From Hyphomicrobiales bacterium (GTDB lineage: Bacteria > Pseudomonadota > Alphaproteobacteria > Rhizobiales > Xanthobacteraceae): 33,466 nucleotides of DNA. The notes beneath the pieces are model-generated. The model saw only the letters and a program-made list of their open reading frames with translations, was not told where the DNA came from and searched no databases. Positions 1-8,553 of the stretch are shown one piece after another. Position 1 is the first letter of the stretch. Each line of letters starts with the position of its first letter. The translations under genes and the position numbers were made by a program. Where the stretch lies: assembly GCA_017305515.1 (NCBI GenBank), contig JAFKKP010000316.1, positions 1 through 33,466 on the forward strand, read 5' to 3'.

Positions 1-805
1 TGACGAGCGCATCGGGTTTCGCGTAAGCGAGTTTCTTCTGATCGAGGCCGTAGTAATGAAAATATTCGCTGCTTGAAGGGACGAACGATCCGTTCATGCG
101 CTCGCGCTGCAATCGCAGCATCATCACGATGTCGGCGCCATCGAGACCTTCGCGCATGTCGCGCGCGACTTCGACGCCCATGCGCTCGATGCCCGGCGGC
201 AGCAGCGTGGAGGGCGCGACCACGCGCACGCGCGCACCCATCGCGTTCAGCAGGATGATGTTGGAGCGCGCGACGCGCGAATGAAGCACGTCGCCGCAGA
301 TCGACACGCGCAGGCCTTCGATGCGGCCCTTGTTACGGCGGATCGTCAGCGCGTCGAGCAGTGCTTGAGTTGGATGTTCGTGCGCGCCGTCGCCGGCGTT
401 GATGACTGAGCCATCGACTTTCTGCGACAGCAGTTCGACCGCACCGGATGCGCTGTGGCGAACGACCAGAATATCGGGGTGCATCGCGTTAAGCGTCACC
501 GCCGTGTCGATCAGCGTCTCGCCCTTGCGGATCGAGGAGGATGCGACCGACATGTTCATCACGTCCGCGCCGAGGCGCTTGCCCGCGATCTCGAACGAGG
601 ATTGCGTTCGGGTGGAGGCCTCGAAGAACAGATTGACCTGGGTGCGGCCGCGCAGATTGGTGCGCTTCTTGTCGACCTGGCGATTGAGTTCGACGTATTC
701 CTCGGCGAGGTCCAGAAGGCCGGAAATGTCGGCTGCGGAAAGCCCCTCGATGCCCAGCAGATGCCGATGCCCGAGGACGAAGGACGATTTCGATGCCGAT
801 GTCAT
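1..805 (-). CDS. pyrB: Aspartate carbamoyltransferase, catalytic chain (C-terminus cut by window edge)
   Basis: Transfers carbamoyl from carbamoyl phosphate to aspartate, the first committed step of de novo pyrimidine synthesis in the cytoplasm. Reading the minus strand from the ATG at 805-803 gives 268 codons without a stop before the window ends. The carbamoyl-phosphate loop is [13 protein letters not shown] (about residues 60-72, with S64, T65, R66 and T67), and further on come a [14 protein letters not shown] stretch and LRLQRERM, all typical of PyrB. About 40-50 C-terminal residues should lie beyond base 1. No Shine-Dalgarno sequence precedes the ATG, and a good promoter lies only about 10 bases upstream, so the message may be leaderless. 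It is divergent from the acyl-CoA dehydrogenase gene. pyrC would be expected next, outside the window. Identity is very secure. Confidence 0.96.
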   Translation of the reverse strand, partial: MTSASKSSFVLGHRHLLGIEGLSAADISGLLDLAEEYVELNRQVDKKRTNLRGRTQVNLFFEASTRTQSSFEIAGKRLGADVMNMSVASSSIRKGETLIDTAVTLNAMHPDILVVRHSASGAVELLSQKVDGSVINAGDGAHEHPTQALLDALTIRRNKGRIEGLRVSICGDVLHSRVARSNIILLNAMGARVRVVAPSTLLPPGIERMGVEVARDMREGLDGADIVMMLRLQRERMNGSFVPSSSEYFHYYGLDQKKLAYAKPDALV

Positions 806-815
806 TAAAGTCAGT

Positions 816-844
816 GCTATAGGCCCGCAAACTGGGCGTAGCAA
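816..844 (-). promoter_or_regulatory. Probable sigma-70 promoter of pyrB
   Basis: On the minus strand a TTGCTA -35 box (844-839) and a TATAGC -10 box (821-816) are separated by exactly 17 bases. The -10 box ends 10 bases before the pyrB ATG, so transcription should start roughly 3-6 bases upstream of the start codon. Seen as a sequence match only; the leaderless reading is inference. Confidence 0.5.
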
Positions 845-983
845 GGCCCAATCCGGCGCGCGGCGCGGCTCTCCCCAGCCTGTGATTGCACAAGGTAAAC
901 GCGGCCTGTTCCGCGGCTTTATGGGCGCGTGAAATCCGCCGCATTCGGGCGTAGGGTGGGGCACCTTTCGCCGGAATCGCACG

Positions 984-2630
984 ATGCCGAACACCGCACC
1001 CATCACCGACGTTTTGAATCAATCGCCGCCGTTCGAGGATGTCGATCTGTTTGCGCTGGATCGTCCCCTGATGGAGGCCGTGGCGGCGAATGGCGGCGGC
1101 AAGGATGACGCAAAATCGCTGTCGGAGTTCGGCAGGCAGTGGGGTTCGGCGGCGATGGCGCAGCGCGGGCGCGTCGCCAACGAGAACACGCCGAAGCTCA
1201 AGACCTACGACCAGCGCGGTTTCCGCAGCGATCAGGTCGAGTTTCATCCGGCCTATCACGAACTGATGGCGCACAGCGCGCATGCGGGCATTCACAACTC
1301 CACATGGAACGACAAGGGCGAGGCGGCCGGCGGCGCGTCCGAAGTTCTGCGCGCGGCGCGGTTCTACATCGTCTCACAGGTCGAGACCGGGCATCTGTGC
1401 CCGATCACCATGACGCGCGCGGCGGTCGGCGCGCTCGCGACCGATCCGGCGTTGCGCGCGAAGGTGATGCCGGTGCTCGGCACCAAGTCCTACGATCCGT
1501 CCTTCGCGCCGTGGTGGGAGAAGCGCGGCATGACCATGGGCATGGGCATGACGGAGCGGCAGGGCGGCACCGACGTGCGCGCCAACATCACGCGCGCGGT
1601 GAAGGACGGCGATGCCTATCGCATCACCGGGCACAAATGGTTCATGTCCGCGCCGATGTGCGATGCGTTTCTGGTGCTCGCACAGGCGGACGGCGGACTG
1701 ACATGTTTCTTCATGCCGCGCTTTCAGCCGGACGGCAGCGTGAACGCGATTCATTTCCAGCGCCTGAAAGACAAGCTCGGCAATCGCTCCAATGCCTCGT
1801 CAGAAGTCATTTTCGAGAATGCGTATGCGTTGCGCCTCGGCGAAGAGGGGCGCGGCATCGCGACCATCATTCAAATGGTATCGCTGACGAGACAAGACTG
1901 CGCGATTGCGTCCGTCGGTCTTATGCGGTCGGGTCTCGCGCACGCGCTGCATCACGCGCGCTATCGCAGCGTGTTCCAGAAGCATCTCGCCGATCAGCCG
2001 CTGATGAAAAGCGTGCTCGCCGACATGGCGCTGCATGTCGAGGCATCGACTGCGCTCGTGATGCGGCTTTGTCGATCTTTCGACCGCGCGCCTCTCGACA
2101 AGAGCGAGGCAGCCTACATGCGTCTTCTCACGCCCGTGGTGAAATACTGGACCTGCAAGAGCGCGCCGCCGTTTCTCTACGAGGCGATGGAGTGCATGGG
2201 CGGCAACGGCTATGTCGAGGAAGGAATCCTCGCGCGCCACTATCGCGAGTCGCCGGTTAACGCCATTTGGGAAGGCTCCGGCAACGTGATGTGCCTCGAC
2301 GTGCTGCGGGCGTTGTCGCGCGAGGCGGATGCGGCGAGTGCGGTGCTGCAAACGCTTGCGTCGCAGACGAGAGGCTTGCCGGGTGCGGGCGAAGCGATTG
2401 CCTTCATCTCCAAATCCTTCCGTTCGCCGGACGCCGAGCGCGTTGCGCGGCTTGCGGTGGAGAAGCTGTCGCTGGTCGCAGCCGCCGCTGCATTGAATGA
2501 AGTCTCGCCGCCGCATGCAGAGTTGTTCGCATCCACGCGGCTGGACGGCGCGCATGGCAATATGTACGGTGCGGTCGATCTTGCGCCGGAGCAGATGACA
2601 AAACTGCTCGATCGCGCATTGCCTGCATGA
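984..2630 (+). CDS. aidB: AidB-type acyl-CoA dehydrogenase family flavoprotein
   Basis: A 548-residue member of the acyl-CoA dehydrogenase fold that matches the E. coli AidB branch rather than beta-oxidation enzymes. Diagnostic stretches are HPAYHELM (about 88-95), [28 protein letters not shown] (about 190-205), [16 protein letters not shown] and [15 protein letters not shown] (about 430-444). AidB is a FAD-binding tetramer with a C-terminal DNA-binding region, induced in the adaptive response to alkylating agents in E. coli; its true substrate is unsettled. Family length (about 540) fits. The ATG at 984 has only a weak upstream purine tract. Its stop overlaps the start of the CPBP protease gene as ATGA, so the two are probably co-translated. 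Assignment to the AidB subfamily is firm; an alkylation-response role here is inference. Confidence 0.88.
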   Translation: MPNTAPITDVLNQSPPFEDVDLFALDRPLMEAVAANGGGKDDAKSLSEFGRQWGSAAMAQRGRVANENTPKLKTYDQRGFRSDQVEFHPAYHELMAHSAHAGIHNSTWNDKGEAAGGASEVLRAARFYIVSQVETGHLCPITMTRAAVGALATDPALRAKVMPVLGTKSYDPSFAPWWEKRGMTMGMGMTERQGGTDVRANITRAVKDGDAYRITGHKWFMSAPMCDAFLVLAQADGGLTCFFMPRFQPDGSVNAIHFQRLKDKLGNRSNASSEVIFENAYALRLGEEGRGIATIIQMVSLTRQDCAIASVGLMRSGLAHALHHARYRSVFQKHLADQPLMKSVLADMALHVEASTALVMRLCRSFDRAPLDKSEAAYMRLLTPVVKYWTCKSAPPFLYEAMECMGGNGYVEEGILARHYRESPVNAIWEGSGNVMCLDVLRALSREADAASAVLQTLASQTRGLPGAGEAIAFISKSFRSPDAERVARLAVEKLSLVAAAAALNEVSPPHAELFASTRLDGAHGNMYGAVDLAPEQMTKLLDRALPA

Positions 2631-3370
2631 CGGAATCTGAAATGAAGCCGCCGGGGGTCTGGAAATTCTGGGGCACGCTGCTCTGGGGCATCCTTGTATT
2701 TGCCGCGATGGGCATCGGTCAGATCGGCGTCGTGGCCTATTTTGTTTTCACGAACCAGACGCCGATGGACGCCGCCGCGATGGTCGCAATGCTCGGCGAC
2801 GGCCGCACCATTGCGCTGTCGGTGATTGCGGGATTGCCGGGCGTGCTGCTGGTGTTGTGGATCGCGACGCGGCTGTCGCGCATTCCGTTCGCCGAATATC
2901 TCGGTCTTGAAAAATTTTCCTGGAAATATTTTCTGATCGGACTCGTCGGTCTCGCGGTTCTCTCGCAGGGCTGGGATTTCGTTGCAAAAGGCGTCGGACA
3001 CGAAGTCTCGCCGGGATTTATGGGCGAGGTTTTGAAAACCGCGCGCGCCCAGAATGCGCTATGGCTATTGGTGCTGTCGTTCTGTGTCGCGGCGCCATTG
3101 ACGGAAGAATTGATGACGCGCGGATTTTTGTATCGTGGCTGGTCGGAATCGTTTCTGCGTCCGCTCGGCGCGATTATTGTTTCGTCGCTGGTGTGGACCT
3201 GCATGCATCTGCAATACGATGCGTTCTTTCTGGCGCAGGTGTTGTCGATCGGATTGCTGTTCGGCTGGCTGCGCTACGCCTGCGGTTCGATCTGGGTGAC
3301 GATTGTGCTTCACGGGCTGAACAATCTCGCCGCGACGTTGCAGACGATGTATTTGTTGAGCGGGTCGTGA
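2627..3370 (+). CDS. CPBP family intramembrane glutamic endopeptidase
   Basis: A 247-residue multi-pass membrane protein with the three CPBP (Abi/CAAX protease-like) motifs: EELMTRGFLYRG containing EExxxR (E160, E161, R165), a histidine in WTCMHLQYD (H194), and HGLNN (H229, N233). Hydrophobic segments lie near residues 15-42, 60-82, 100-118, 145-158, 178-192 and 203-236. CPBP enzymes relate to Rce1 and cleave substrates inside the membrane; bacterial members serve in bacteriocin immunity, signal processing or unknown roles. The ATG overlaps the upstream stop codon (ATGA); a second in-frame ATG five codons on is an alternative start. No substrate candidate is visible beside it. Family certain, function unknown. 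Confidence 0.87.
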   Translation: MTESEMKPPGVWKFWGTLLWGILVFAAMGIGQIGVVAYFVFTNQTPMDAAAMVAMLGDGRTIALSVIAGLPGVLLVLWIATRLSRIPFAEYLGLEKFSWKYFLIGLVGLAVLSQGWDFVAKGVGHEVSPGFMGEVLKTARAQNALWLLVLSFCVAAPLTEELMTRGFLYRGWSESFLRPLGAIIVSSLVWTCMHLQYDAFFLAQVLSIGLLFGWLRYACGSIWVTIVLHGLNNLAATLQTMYLLSGS

Positions 3371-3391
3371 CTGGCTCGAATAGGTTTATGC

Positions 3392-3512
3392 CCTCATCCT
3401 GAGGAGCGCGGCTCTTGCGCGCGTCTCGAAGGATGAGGATGCCCGAAAGACCGGCGGGTCGTACAACTCATGGTTCGAGACGCGAGGCTGTGCCTCGCTC
3501 CTCACCATGAGG
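3392..3512. repeat. Inverted pair of palindromic intergenic repeats (REP/BIME-like)
   Basis: Two units of about 47 bases face each other. Unit 1 (3392-3438) begins CCTCATCCTGAGGAGCG and ends GTCTCGAAGGATGAGG. Unit 2 (3467-3512), read on the minus strand, begins CCTCATGGTGAGGAGCG and ends CGTCTCGAACCATGAG. Each unit is itself palindromic at its ends (CCTCATCCT/AGGATGAGG and CTCATGG/CCATGAG), with a compensatory CCT-to-GGT and AGG-to-CCA change between units. The 28-base spacer is unrelated. It fills the gap between two convergent genes and could act as a bidirectional terminator. From memory such TCATCCTGAGGAGC repeats are abundant in Bradyrhizobium-type genomes. Confidence 0.8.
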
Positions 3513-3519
3513 GATCGGT

Positions 3520-4446
3520 CTATGCTACCCACGCGATGAAGACCGGCATCGTGACGGTGGCGAGGATCGTTTGCAGCGTGAGGATTTCAGCGAGCAACGG
3601 CGCATCGCCGCCCATCTGCCGCGCCATGACGTAGGCGCTGGATGCGGTCGGCACCGAGGCGCAGCACGCGACCACGGCGAGATTCGTTCCGCTCAACCCG
3701 AACGCGCGGCCGATGGCGATGGCGATCAGCGGCATCAGCAGCAGTTTGATTGCGACCGACAGCCACGCAGGCGCCCCCGCGCGCACCACGCCCTGAATGC
3801 GAAGTCCCGCTCCGACGCAGAGAAGTCCGACGGCAAGCGACGACCTTCCCAGCGCATCCATGAAGTCGTGCACCGGACCCGACAGCGGCATGTGCAGCAG
3901 ATTGAACGCAAGCCCGATGGCGCAGGCCCAGATGAATGGATTCTTGGCAATCGTCAGCAGCACCGCGCTCCAGGATAATTTCTGCGGCGAGGCGTAATGC
4001 GCGAGCACCCAGACCGCGATGATATTGAGGATCGGAATCATCGCAACCATTGCAACTGACGCCAGCGTGAGGCCGACCGCGCCGTAAAGATTGGCAACGA
4101 CCGCAAGCGCAACATAGGTTTGCCAGCGCACCGCGCCCTGAAACACCGACGTGAATGCCGGGCCGCTTGCACCGAGCGCATTCATGATGAAGGGACGCAG
4201 CGCGAATGTGATGGCGCAGCCGATCAGAACCGCGAGAAGCAACGCACCTCCGACGCCGATCACCGGAACTCCCGCGAGGTCGGCGCGCGCCAGCGTCTGG
4301 ATGAGCAGCGCGGGAAACAGCACGTAGAACACGATCTGCTCGAGGCCGGCCCATTGCGACTCATGCTTCATGAAAAACTGCTTGAGCGCGAAGCCCATCG
4401 CGATCAGCAGAAATACCGGCAGCAGAGCGGAGGCGACAACGAGCAT
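3520..4446 (-). CDS. AEC (auxin efflux carrier) family permease
   Basis: A 308-residue, very hydrophobic protein with about ten membrane segments in two halves joined near residues 150-165. It fits the AEC/BART superfamily: an N-terminal [19 protein letters not shown] helix, a Q-containing loop before FYVLFPALL, a GAGLRI segment, and a C-terminal AVVACCASVPTASSAYVMARQMGGD stretch that is highly typical of bacterial members annotated as malonate or organic-acid transporters. AEC proteins are inner-membrane secondary transporters, usually for organic acids; the substrate cannot be read from the sequence. Its ATG overlaps the ruvX stop by one base (TGATG on the minus strand), implying coupled translation. 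This pairing looks positional rather than functional. Confidence 0.85.
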   Translation of the reverse strand: MLVVASALLPVFLLIAMGFALKQFFMKHESQWAGLEQIVFYVLFPALLIQTLARADLAGVPVIGVGGALLLAVLIGCAITFALRPFIMNALGASGPAFTSVFQGAVRWQTYVALAVVANLYGAVGLTLASVAMVAMIPILNIIAVWVLAHYASPQKLSWSAVLLTIAKNPFIWACAIGLAFNLLHMPLSGPVHDFMDALGRSSLAVGLLCVGAGLRIQGVVRAGAPAWLSVAIKLLLMPLIAIAIGRAFGLSGTNLAVVACCASVPTASSAYVMARQMGGDAPLLAEILTLQTILATVTMPVFIAWVA

Positions 4447-4931
4447 CAGCGTTTCTCCGCGCGCAATGTCGCGAGCCGGTCGAGCGCGCCTTGAAGAATG
4501 AAAATCGCCGCGTGCTCGTCGATGACTTTCGCACGCTTGGCGCGGCTAACATCTTGCTCAATGAGTTCACGTTCGACGGCGGCGGTGGAGAGCCGTTCGT
4601 CCCACAGCGCGATTGGATTGTCGGTCAGCTTGGCGAAATTTCGCGCGAATGCCCGCGTCGATTGCGCGCGCGGCCCCTCCGAGCCGTCCATGTTGATCGG
4701 CAGGCCGAGAACGAATCCGCACACGCTGCGCTCGGTCGCGAGCGCCCGCAATCGCGCTGAGTCCTTGGTGAATGTGGTTCGCGCGACGGTTTCAATTCCG
4801 GTCGCGAGTTTTCTGTCGGGATCGGAGACTGCGACGCCGATGGTCTTGGTGCCCAGGTCTAGACCGATCAACGCGCCGCGCGCGGGCCAGAGGGCCGCAG
4901 CGTCGATCAGGGGAAGAATTTGCGCAGGCAT
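4446..4931 (-). CDS. ruvX: Putative pre-16S rRNA nuclease / Holliday-junction resolvase-like YqgF
   Basis: A 161-residue RNase H-fold nuclease. Motifs: [20 protein letters not shown] with the catalytic aspartate D25, [18 protein letters not shown] (about 74-90), LWDERLST with E112, and [13 protein letters not shown] with D138. YqgF processes the 5' end of 16S rRNA in E. coli and is essential there; it was earlier proposed as a Holliday-junction resolvase. The 20 residues before the first beta strand ([12 protein letters not shown]...) resemble those of family relatives as I recall them, supporting this start. It is the first gene of a minus-strand pair with the AEC permease. Its 5' end faces a small membrane-protein gene, leaving a 52-base divergent gap. 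Confidence 0.93.
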   Translation of the reverse strand: MPAQILPLIDAAALWPARGALIGLDLGTKTIGVAVSDPDRKLATGIETVARTTFTKDSARLRALATERSVCGFVLGLPINMDGSEGPRAQSTRAFARNFAKLTDNPIALWDERLSTAAVERELIEQDVSRAKRAKVIDEHAAIFILQGALDRLATLRAEKR

Positions 4932-4983
4932 GGCTCCCGCTTACCATGCGCTATAGAGTCGTTGCAAAGCGGGAAGGGATGCG

Positions 4984-5208
4984 ATGGATGCACTGACGCT
5001 ATTCGGATTGGCGGCCGTCACCGCGATGGTCGTGTTCTACGCGCTGGAGGATCGTAGTCCGTGGGCGCTTCTTGGATTTGCGGTGGCCTGCGCGCTGGGA
5101 TCGATCTACGGCTTCCTGCAGGGCGCGTGGCCGTTCGGCGTGGTCGAGGCGATCTGGACGCTGGTCGCGTTGCGGCGCTGGTATCTCAGGCAACGACTGG
5201 CCGCATAG
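4984..5208 (+). CDS. Small hydrophobic protein, unknown function
   Basis: A 74-residue protein with hydrophobic stretches at about 4-20 (LTLFGLAAVTAMVVFYAL), 27-45 and 47-62, separated by short charged loops (EDRSP) and ending in a basic tail WYLRQRLAA. It probably spans the inner membrane two or three times. The upstream AAGCGGGAAGGGATGCG supplies a Shine-Dalgarno sequence (AAGGGA) close to the ATG. Codon third positions are GC-rich as in neighbouring genes, supporting that it is real. I recall similar unnamed proteins beside ruvX in relatives, but no function is known to me. It lies 78 bases upstream of the nitronate monooxygenase gene on the same strand. Confidence 0.72.
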   Translation: MDALTLFGLAAVTAMVVFYALEDRSPWALLGFAVACALGSIYGFLQGAWPFGVVEAIWTLVALRRWYLRQRLAA

Positions 5209-5286
5209 GTGCGGCTGGCGCGGCGTGCTACGAATCCGTCAGCCGGCAACGATGCGCGCGCTTTCCCATAAACGAGGACATGAACC

Positions 5287-6363
5287 ATGTGGCCGGACCG
5301 CAGACTGCTCGATCTGTTCAAGATCGAGGTGCCGATTTTGCAGGCGCCGATGGCGGGTGTGCAGGACGTCGACGTGATGATCGGCGCTGCGCAGGGCGGC
5401 GCGCTGGCGTCGTTGCCGTGCGCGATGATCTCAACGGAGAAGGCGCGTGAGCAGATCAATATTTTTCGCCAGCGCATCTCCGCGCCGGTCAATCTGAATT
5501 TTTTCTGCCACAAGCCGACCGATGCCGATCCCGCGCAGGAGGCGAAATGGCGCACGCGCCTTGCGCCGTATTTCAAGGAACTGGGACTCGATCCGAACGC
5601 GCAGATCAACGCGGCCAACCGCGCGCCGTTCGGCGAGGAGATGTGCAAGCTCGTCGAGGAATTGAAGCCGCAGGTCGTGTCGTTTCATTTCGGCCTGCCG
5701 GACAAGGCGCTGATGAAGCGCGTGAAGGCTGCGGGCTGTATCGTGATCGGCTCTGCAACGATCGTGAAGGAAGCGGTCTGGCTTGAACAGAACGGCGTCG
5801 ACGCGATCATCGCGCAGGGCGCAGAGGCTGGCGGTCATCGCGGCATGTTCCTGACCGAAAGCATCGTCAGCCAGCCCGGCACGATGGCGCTGGTGCCGCA
5901 GGTCGTGGATGCCGTGCGCGTGCCGGTGATCGCGGCGGGCGGCATCGCCGACGGACGTGGGATCGCGGCGGCCTTCGCGCTCGGCGCGGCTGGCGTGCAG
6001 GTCGGAACGGCCTATCTGCACACGCCGGAATCGAAAGTCACGGACGGCGGACGCAAGGCGCTGGCCGGCGCGCACGATGACTCAACCGTCATCACCAACG
6101 TGATGACGGGGCGGCCCGCGCGCGGCGTTGCCAATCGTCTGATGAAGGAAGTCGGCCCGGTCTCACCTGACGCGCCCGCGTTTCCGCATGCGGCGACCGC
6201 GCTCGGCCCGCTCAAGGCTGCTGCCGAGAAGCTGGGCAAAACCGATTTCACCAATCTCTGGGCCGGGCAGGCGGTGTCGATGAGCCGCAATATGGGCGCT
6301 GCGGATTTGACCCGCGCACTGGCCAAAGAGGCGCTGGATTGCATGAAAAGGCTGGCTTCCTGA
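5287..6363 (+). CDS. Nitronate monooxygenase (2-nitropropane dioxygenase family)
   Basis: A 358-residue FMN-dependent TIM-barrel enzyme. The N-terminal [12 protein letters not shown] (about 16-27), the FHFGLPD segment (about 133-139), [14 protein letters not shown] with the presumed catalytic base H184, and [30 protein letters not shown] (about 217-246, phosphate binding) are hallmarks of class I nitronate monooxygenase. Such enzymes oxidise alkyl nitronates, including propionate 3-nitronate, to carbonyl compounds and nitrite, detoxifying nitro toxins; the family also contains enoyl-ACP-reductase-like members, so the substrate is inferred. A GAGGA ribosome binding site (5274-5278) lies nine bases before the ATG. 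It is followed by gatC after 85 bases. Confidence 0.9.
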   Translation: MWPDRRLLDLFKIEVPILQAPMAGVQDVDVMIGAAQGGALASLPCAMISTEKAREQINIFRQRISAPVNLNFFCHKPTDADPAQEAKWRTRLAPYFKELGLDPNAQINAANRAPFGEEMCKLVEELKPQVVSFHFGLPDKALMKRVKAAGCIVIGSATIVKEAVWLEQNGVDAIIAQGAEAGGHRGMFLTESIVSQPGTMALVPQVVDAVRVPVIAAGGIADGRGIAAAFALGAAGVQVGTAYLHTPESKVTDGGRKALAGAHDDSTVITNVMTGRPARGVANRLMKEVGPVSPDAPAFPHAATALGPLKAAAEKLGKTDFTNLWAGQAVSMSRNMGAADLTRALAKEALDCMKRLAS

Positions 6364-6448
6364 GCGTTCCGGCGGTCTTTCCGGATTGCGCGGTTGCGGT
6401 CAAAAAGCTGCATCTGCTATGACCGGGACTGATTTGGAGCTTCATATA

Positions 6449-6736
6449 ATGTCAGTCGATGCCGCAACCGTCCGCCGGATCGCGCAGCTTGCGCGTATCG
6501 CCGTCAAGGAGGACGAGGTTGCCCATTTGCAGGGCGAGCTGAACGCCATGCTGGCGTTCGTCGAGCAGCTGTCCGAAGTGAACGTCGACGGCGTGGAGCC
6601 GATGACGTCGGTGACGCCGATGGAAATGAAGAAGCGCCACGACGTCGTCAACGACGGCGAGATTCCCGGCAAAGTTCTCGCCAACGCGCCGGCGACGGAG
6701 GATCACTTCTTTCTGGTGCCGAAAGTCGTCGAGTAG
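6449..6736 (+). CDS. gatC: Asp-tRNA(Asn)/Glu-tRNA(Gln) amidotransferase subunit C
   Basis: A 95-residue subunit that wraps around GatA and stabilises the GatCAB complex, which amidates Glu-tRNA(Gln) and, in some bacteria, Asp-tRNA(Asn). The start [19 protein letters not shown] and the [22 protein letters not shown] core with the closing [14 protein letters not shown] are canonical. A longer reading frame reaches back to a TTG at 6386, but the ATG at 6449 has a GGAG at 6435-6438 and gives the normal family length, so it is chosen. It is the first gene of the gatC-small protein-gatA cluster; gatB is displaced about 6 kb downstream. Confidence 0.95.
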   Translation: MSVDAATVRRIAQLARIAVKEDEVAHLQGELNAMLAFVEQLSEVNVDGVEPMTSVTPMEMKKRHDVVNDGEIPGKVLANAPATEDHFFLVPKVVE

Positions 6737-6754
6737 TTCGGAAGGGCAAGCGCC

Positions 6755-6943
6755 ATGTGCCTGTTATGCGAGGACGAGAATTCCTACGCGAAATATCTCG
6801 AATATCTCGACGCGCTGGAGCGTGCGGGCAAGGAGCCCGATCCTGACAAGGCGATGGATATGCTGATGGACGAGTTGCAGAAATCCGACGCCGAGAAATT
6901 CAAGAACAAGTCTCCCTTCATATGCGACGCGATTGACGAATGA
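6755..6943 (+). CDS. Small acidic CxxC protein between gatC and gatA
   Basis: A 62-residue acidic protein beginning [18 protein letters not shown] and closing [13 protein letters not shown]. It has a CxxC pair at residues 2-5 and one more cysteine near the C-terminus, which could bind a metal or form a disulfide; the middle is predicted helical ([33 protein letters not shown]). It starts 18 bases after gatC behind a GGAAGGGCAAG ribosome binding site, and its TGA overlaps the gatA ATG as ATGA. Tight placement on both sides argues strongly that it is translated with the amidotransferase. I know of no assigned function; a role with GatCAB is inference from position only. Confidence 0.8.
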   Translation: MCLLCEDENSYAKYLEYLDALERAGKEPDPDKAMDMLMDELQKSDAEKFKNKSPFICDAIDE

Positions 6944-8415
6944 CCGATCTGACTACGCTCACGCTGGCCGATGCCCGCAAAGGCATCGCGGCGAAAACCT
7001 TCACATCGCTTGAACTGACCGACGCGCATCTTTCCGCAATGGAAAAGGCGCGCGTGCTCAACGCGTATATTCTGGAGACGCCGGAGCAGGCACGTGTGCA
7101 GGCCAAAGCAGCAGATGCGAAGATTGCGAAAGGCGAGGTGGCGCCGCTCGCAGGCATTCCGCTCGGCATCAAGGATCTGTTCGCGACGCAAGGCGTGCGA
7201 ACAACCGCATGCTCGAAAATTCTCGGCGACTTCAAGCCGCAGTATGAATCCACGGTGACGTCGCAGCTCTGGCGCGACGGCGCGGTGATGCTGGGTAAGC
7301 TCAACAACGACGAATTCGCGATGGGCTCGTCGAACGAAACAAGTGCGTTCGGCAACGTCGTCAATCCGTGGCGGCGCGAAGGCTCGGACGCGAAACTCGT
7401 TCCGGGCGGCTCATCCGGCGGTTCGGCATCGGCTGTCGCGGCCAATTTGTGTTTCGGCGCGACCGGCACCGACACCGGCGGCTCGATCAGACAGCCTGCG
7501 GCGTTCACCGGCATTGTCGGCATCAAACCGACCTACGGGCGCTGCTCGCGCTGGGGTATCGTCGCCTTCGCATCCTCGCTCGATCAGGCAGGGCCGTTCG
7601 CGCGCAATGTGCGCGACACATCGATCCTGATGCGCTCGATGGCGGGTCACGATCCCAAAGACACCACATCGGTCGACAAGCCCGTGCCGGATTATGAAGC
7701 GGCTGTCGGCAAGTCCGTCAAAGGCATGCGAATTGGAATTCCGAAGGAATATCGCATCGACGGCATGTCGAACGAGATCGAGCAGCTTTGGACGAAAGGT
7801 GCAGACTGGCTGAAAGCGGCGGGCGCGGAGCTTGTCGAGATTTCTTTGCCGCACACGAAATACGCGCTGCCGGCTTATTATGTCGTCGCACCTGCGGAGG
7901 CCTCGTCGAATCTCGCGCGCTACGACGGCGTGCGTTACGGCGCGCGCGTCAACGGCAAGACGATTTCGGAAATGTACGAGAACACGCGCGCGGCAGGTTT
8001 CGGACCCGAAGTCCGCCGCCGCATCATGATCGGGACATATGTTCTCTCCGCCGGTTACTACGACGCTTATTATCTACGCGCGCAGAAAGTCCGCACTCTC
8101 ATTAAGAAAGATTTCGAGGACGTGTTCGCCAAAGGCGTGAACGCAATTCTCACGCCCGCCACCCCGTCCGCGGCGTTCGGCATCGGCGAAAAGGGAAGCG
8201 CAGACCCCATCGAGATGTATCTCAACGACATCTTCACCGTGACGGTGAACATGGCCGGGCTTCCCGGCATCGCGGTGCCTGCGGGCAAGGACAAGCAAGG
8301 CTTGCCGCTCGGCCTGCAACTGATCGGCCGCCCATTCGACGAGGAAACCTTGTTCTCGCTCGGCGAAGTGATCGAGCAGGCGGCGGGACATTTCACGCCT
8401 GCGAAATGGTGGTAG
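6940..8415 (+). CDS. gatA: Glutamyl-tRNA(Gln) amidotransferase subunit A
   Basis: The 491-residue amidase subunit that hydrolyses glutamine to supply ammonia to GatB. The amidase-signature catalytic triad is complete: K78 in GIPLGIKDL, cis-Ser S158 in [15 protein letters not shown], and the nucleophile S182 in [16 protein letters not shown]. The C-terminal region [20 protein letters not shown] is also typical. Length matches the family. The ATG overlaps the upstream small gene's stop (ATGA). Presence of GatCAB implies that at least Gln-tRNA(Gln) is made indirectly. The usual partner gatB is separated by three glycosylation/methylation-type genes. Confidence 0.97.
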   Translation: MTDLTTLTLADARKGIAAKTFTSLELTDAHLSAMEKARVLNAYILETPEQARVQAKAADAKIAKGEVAPLAGIPLGIKDLFATQGVRTTACSKILGDFKPQYESTVTSQLWRDGAVMLGKLNNDEFAMGSSNETSAFGNVVNPWRREGSDAKLVPGGSSGGSASAVAANLCFGATGTDTGGSIRQPAAFTGIVGIKPTYGRCSRWGIVAFASSLDQAGPFARNVRDTSILMRSMAGHDPKDTTSVDKPVPDYEAAVGKSVKGMRIGIPKEYRIDGMSNEIEQLWTKGADWLKAAGAELVEISLPHTKYALPAYYVVAPAEASSNLARYDGVRYGARVNGKTISEMYENTRAAGFGPEVRRRIMIGTYVLSAGYYDAYYLRAQKVRTLIKKDFEDVFAKGVNAILTPATPSAAFGIGEKGSADPIEMYLNDIFTVTVNMAGLPGIAVPAGKDKQGLPLGLQLIGRPFDEETLFSLGEVIEQAAGHFTPAKWW

Positions 8416-8489
8416 GCGTTTATTCCATCACAAATTCGTTTTTGAAGTTGATCGGGTGTGAAACGAAACTGTCACATGGCTCGTACTAA

Positions 8490-8505
8490 TTTGGCGTGAG
8501 CCAAA
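8490..8505. other. Short perfect hairpin after gatA
   Basis: TTTGGC (8490-8495) and GCCAAA (8500-8505) flank a GTGA loop. There is no following T run, so it is at best a weak terminator of gatA or a leader hairpin of the next gene. Confidence 0.3.
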
Positions 8506-8553
8506 GCAACGACGCAGCGGCAACAAAAATAATAACAACCGCCGAGCGTCATC

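Noticed and set aside
489-1295. 268-codon open frame on the minus strand
   Set aside because: It overlaps pyrB in another frame and the start of the AidB-type gene; the product has no family resemblance.
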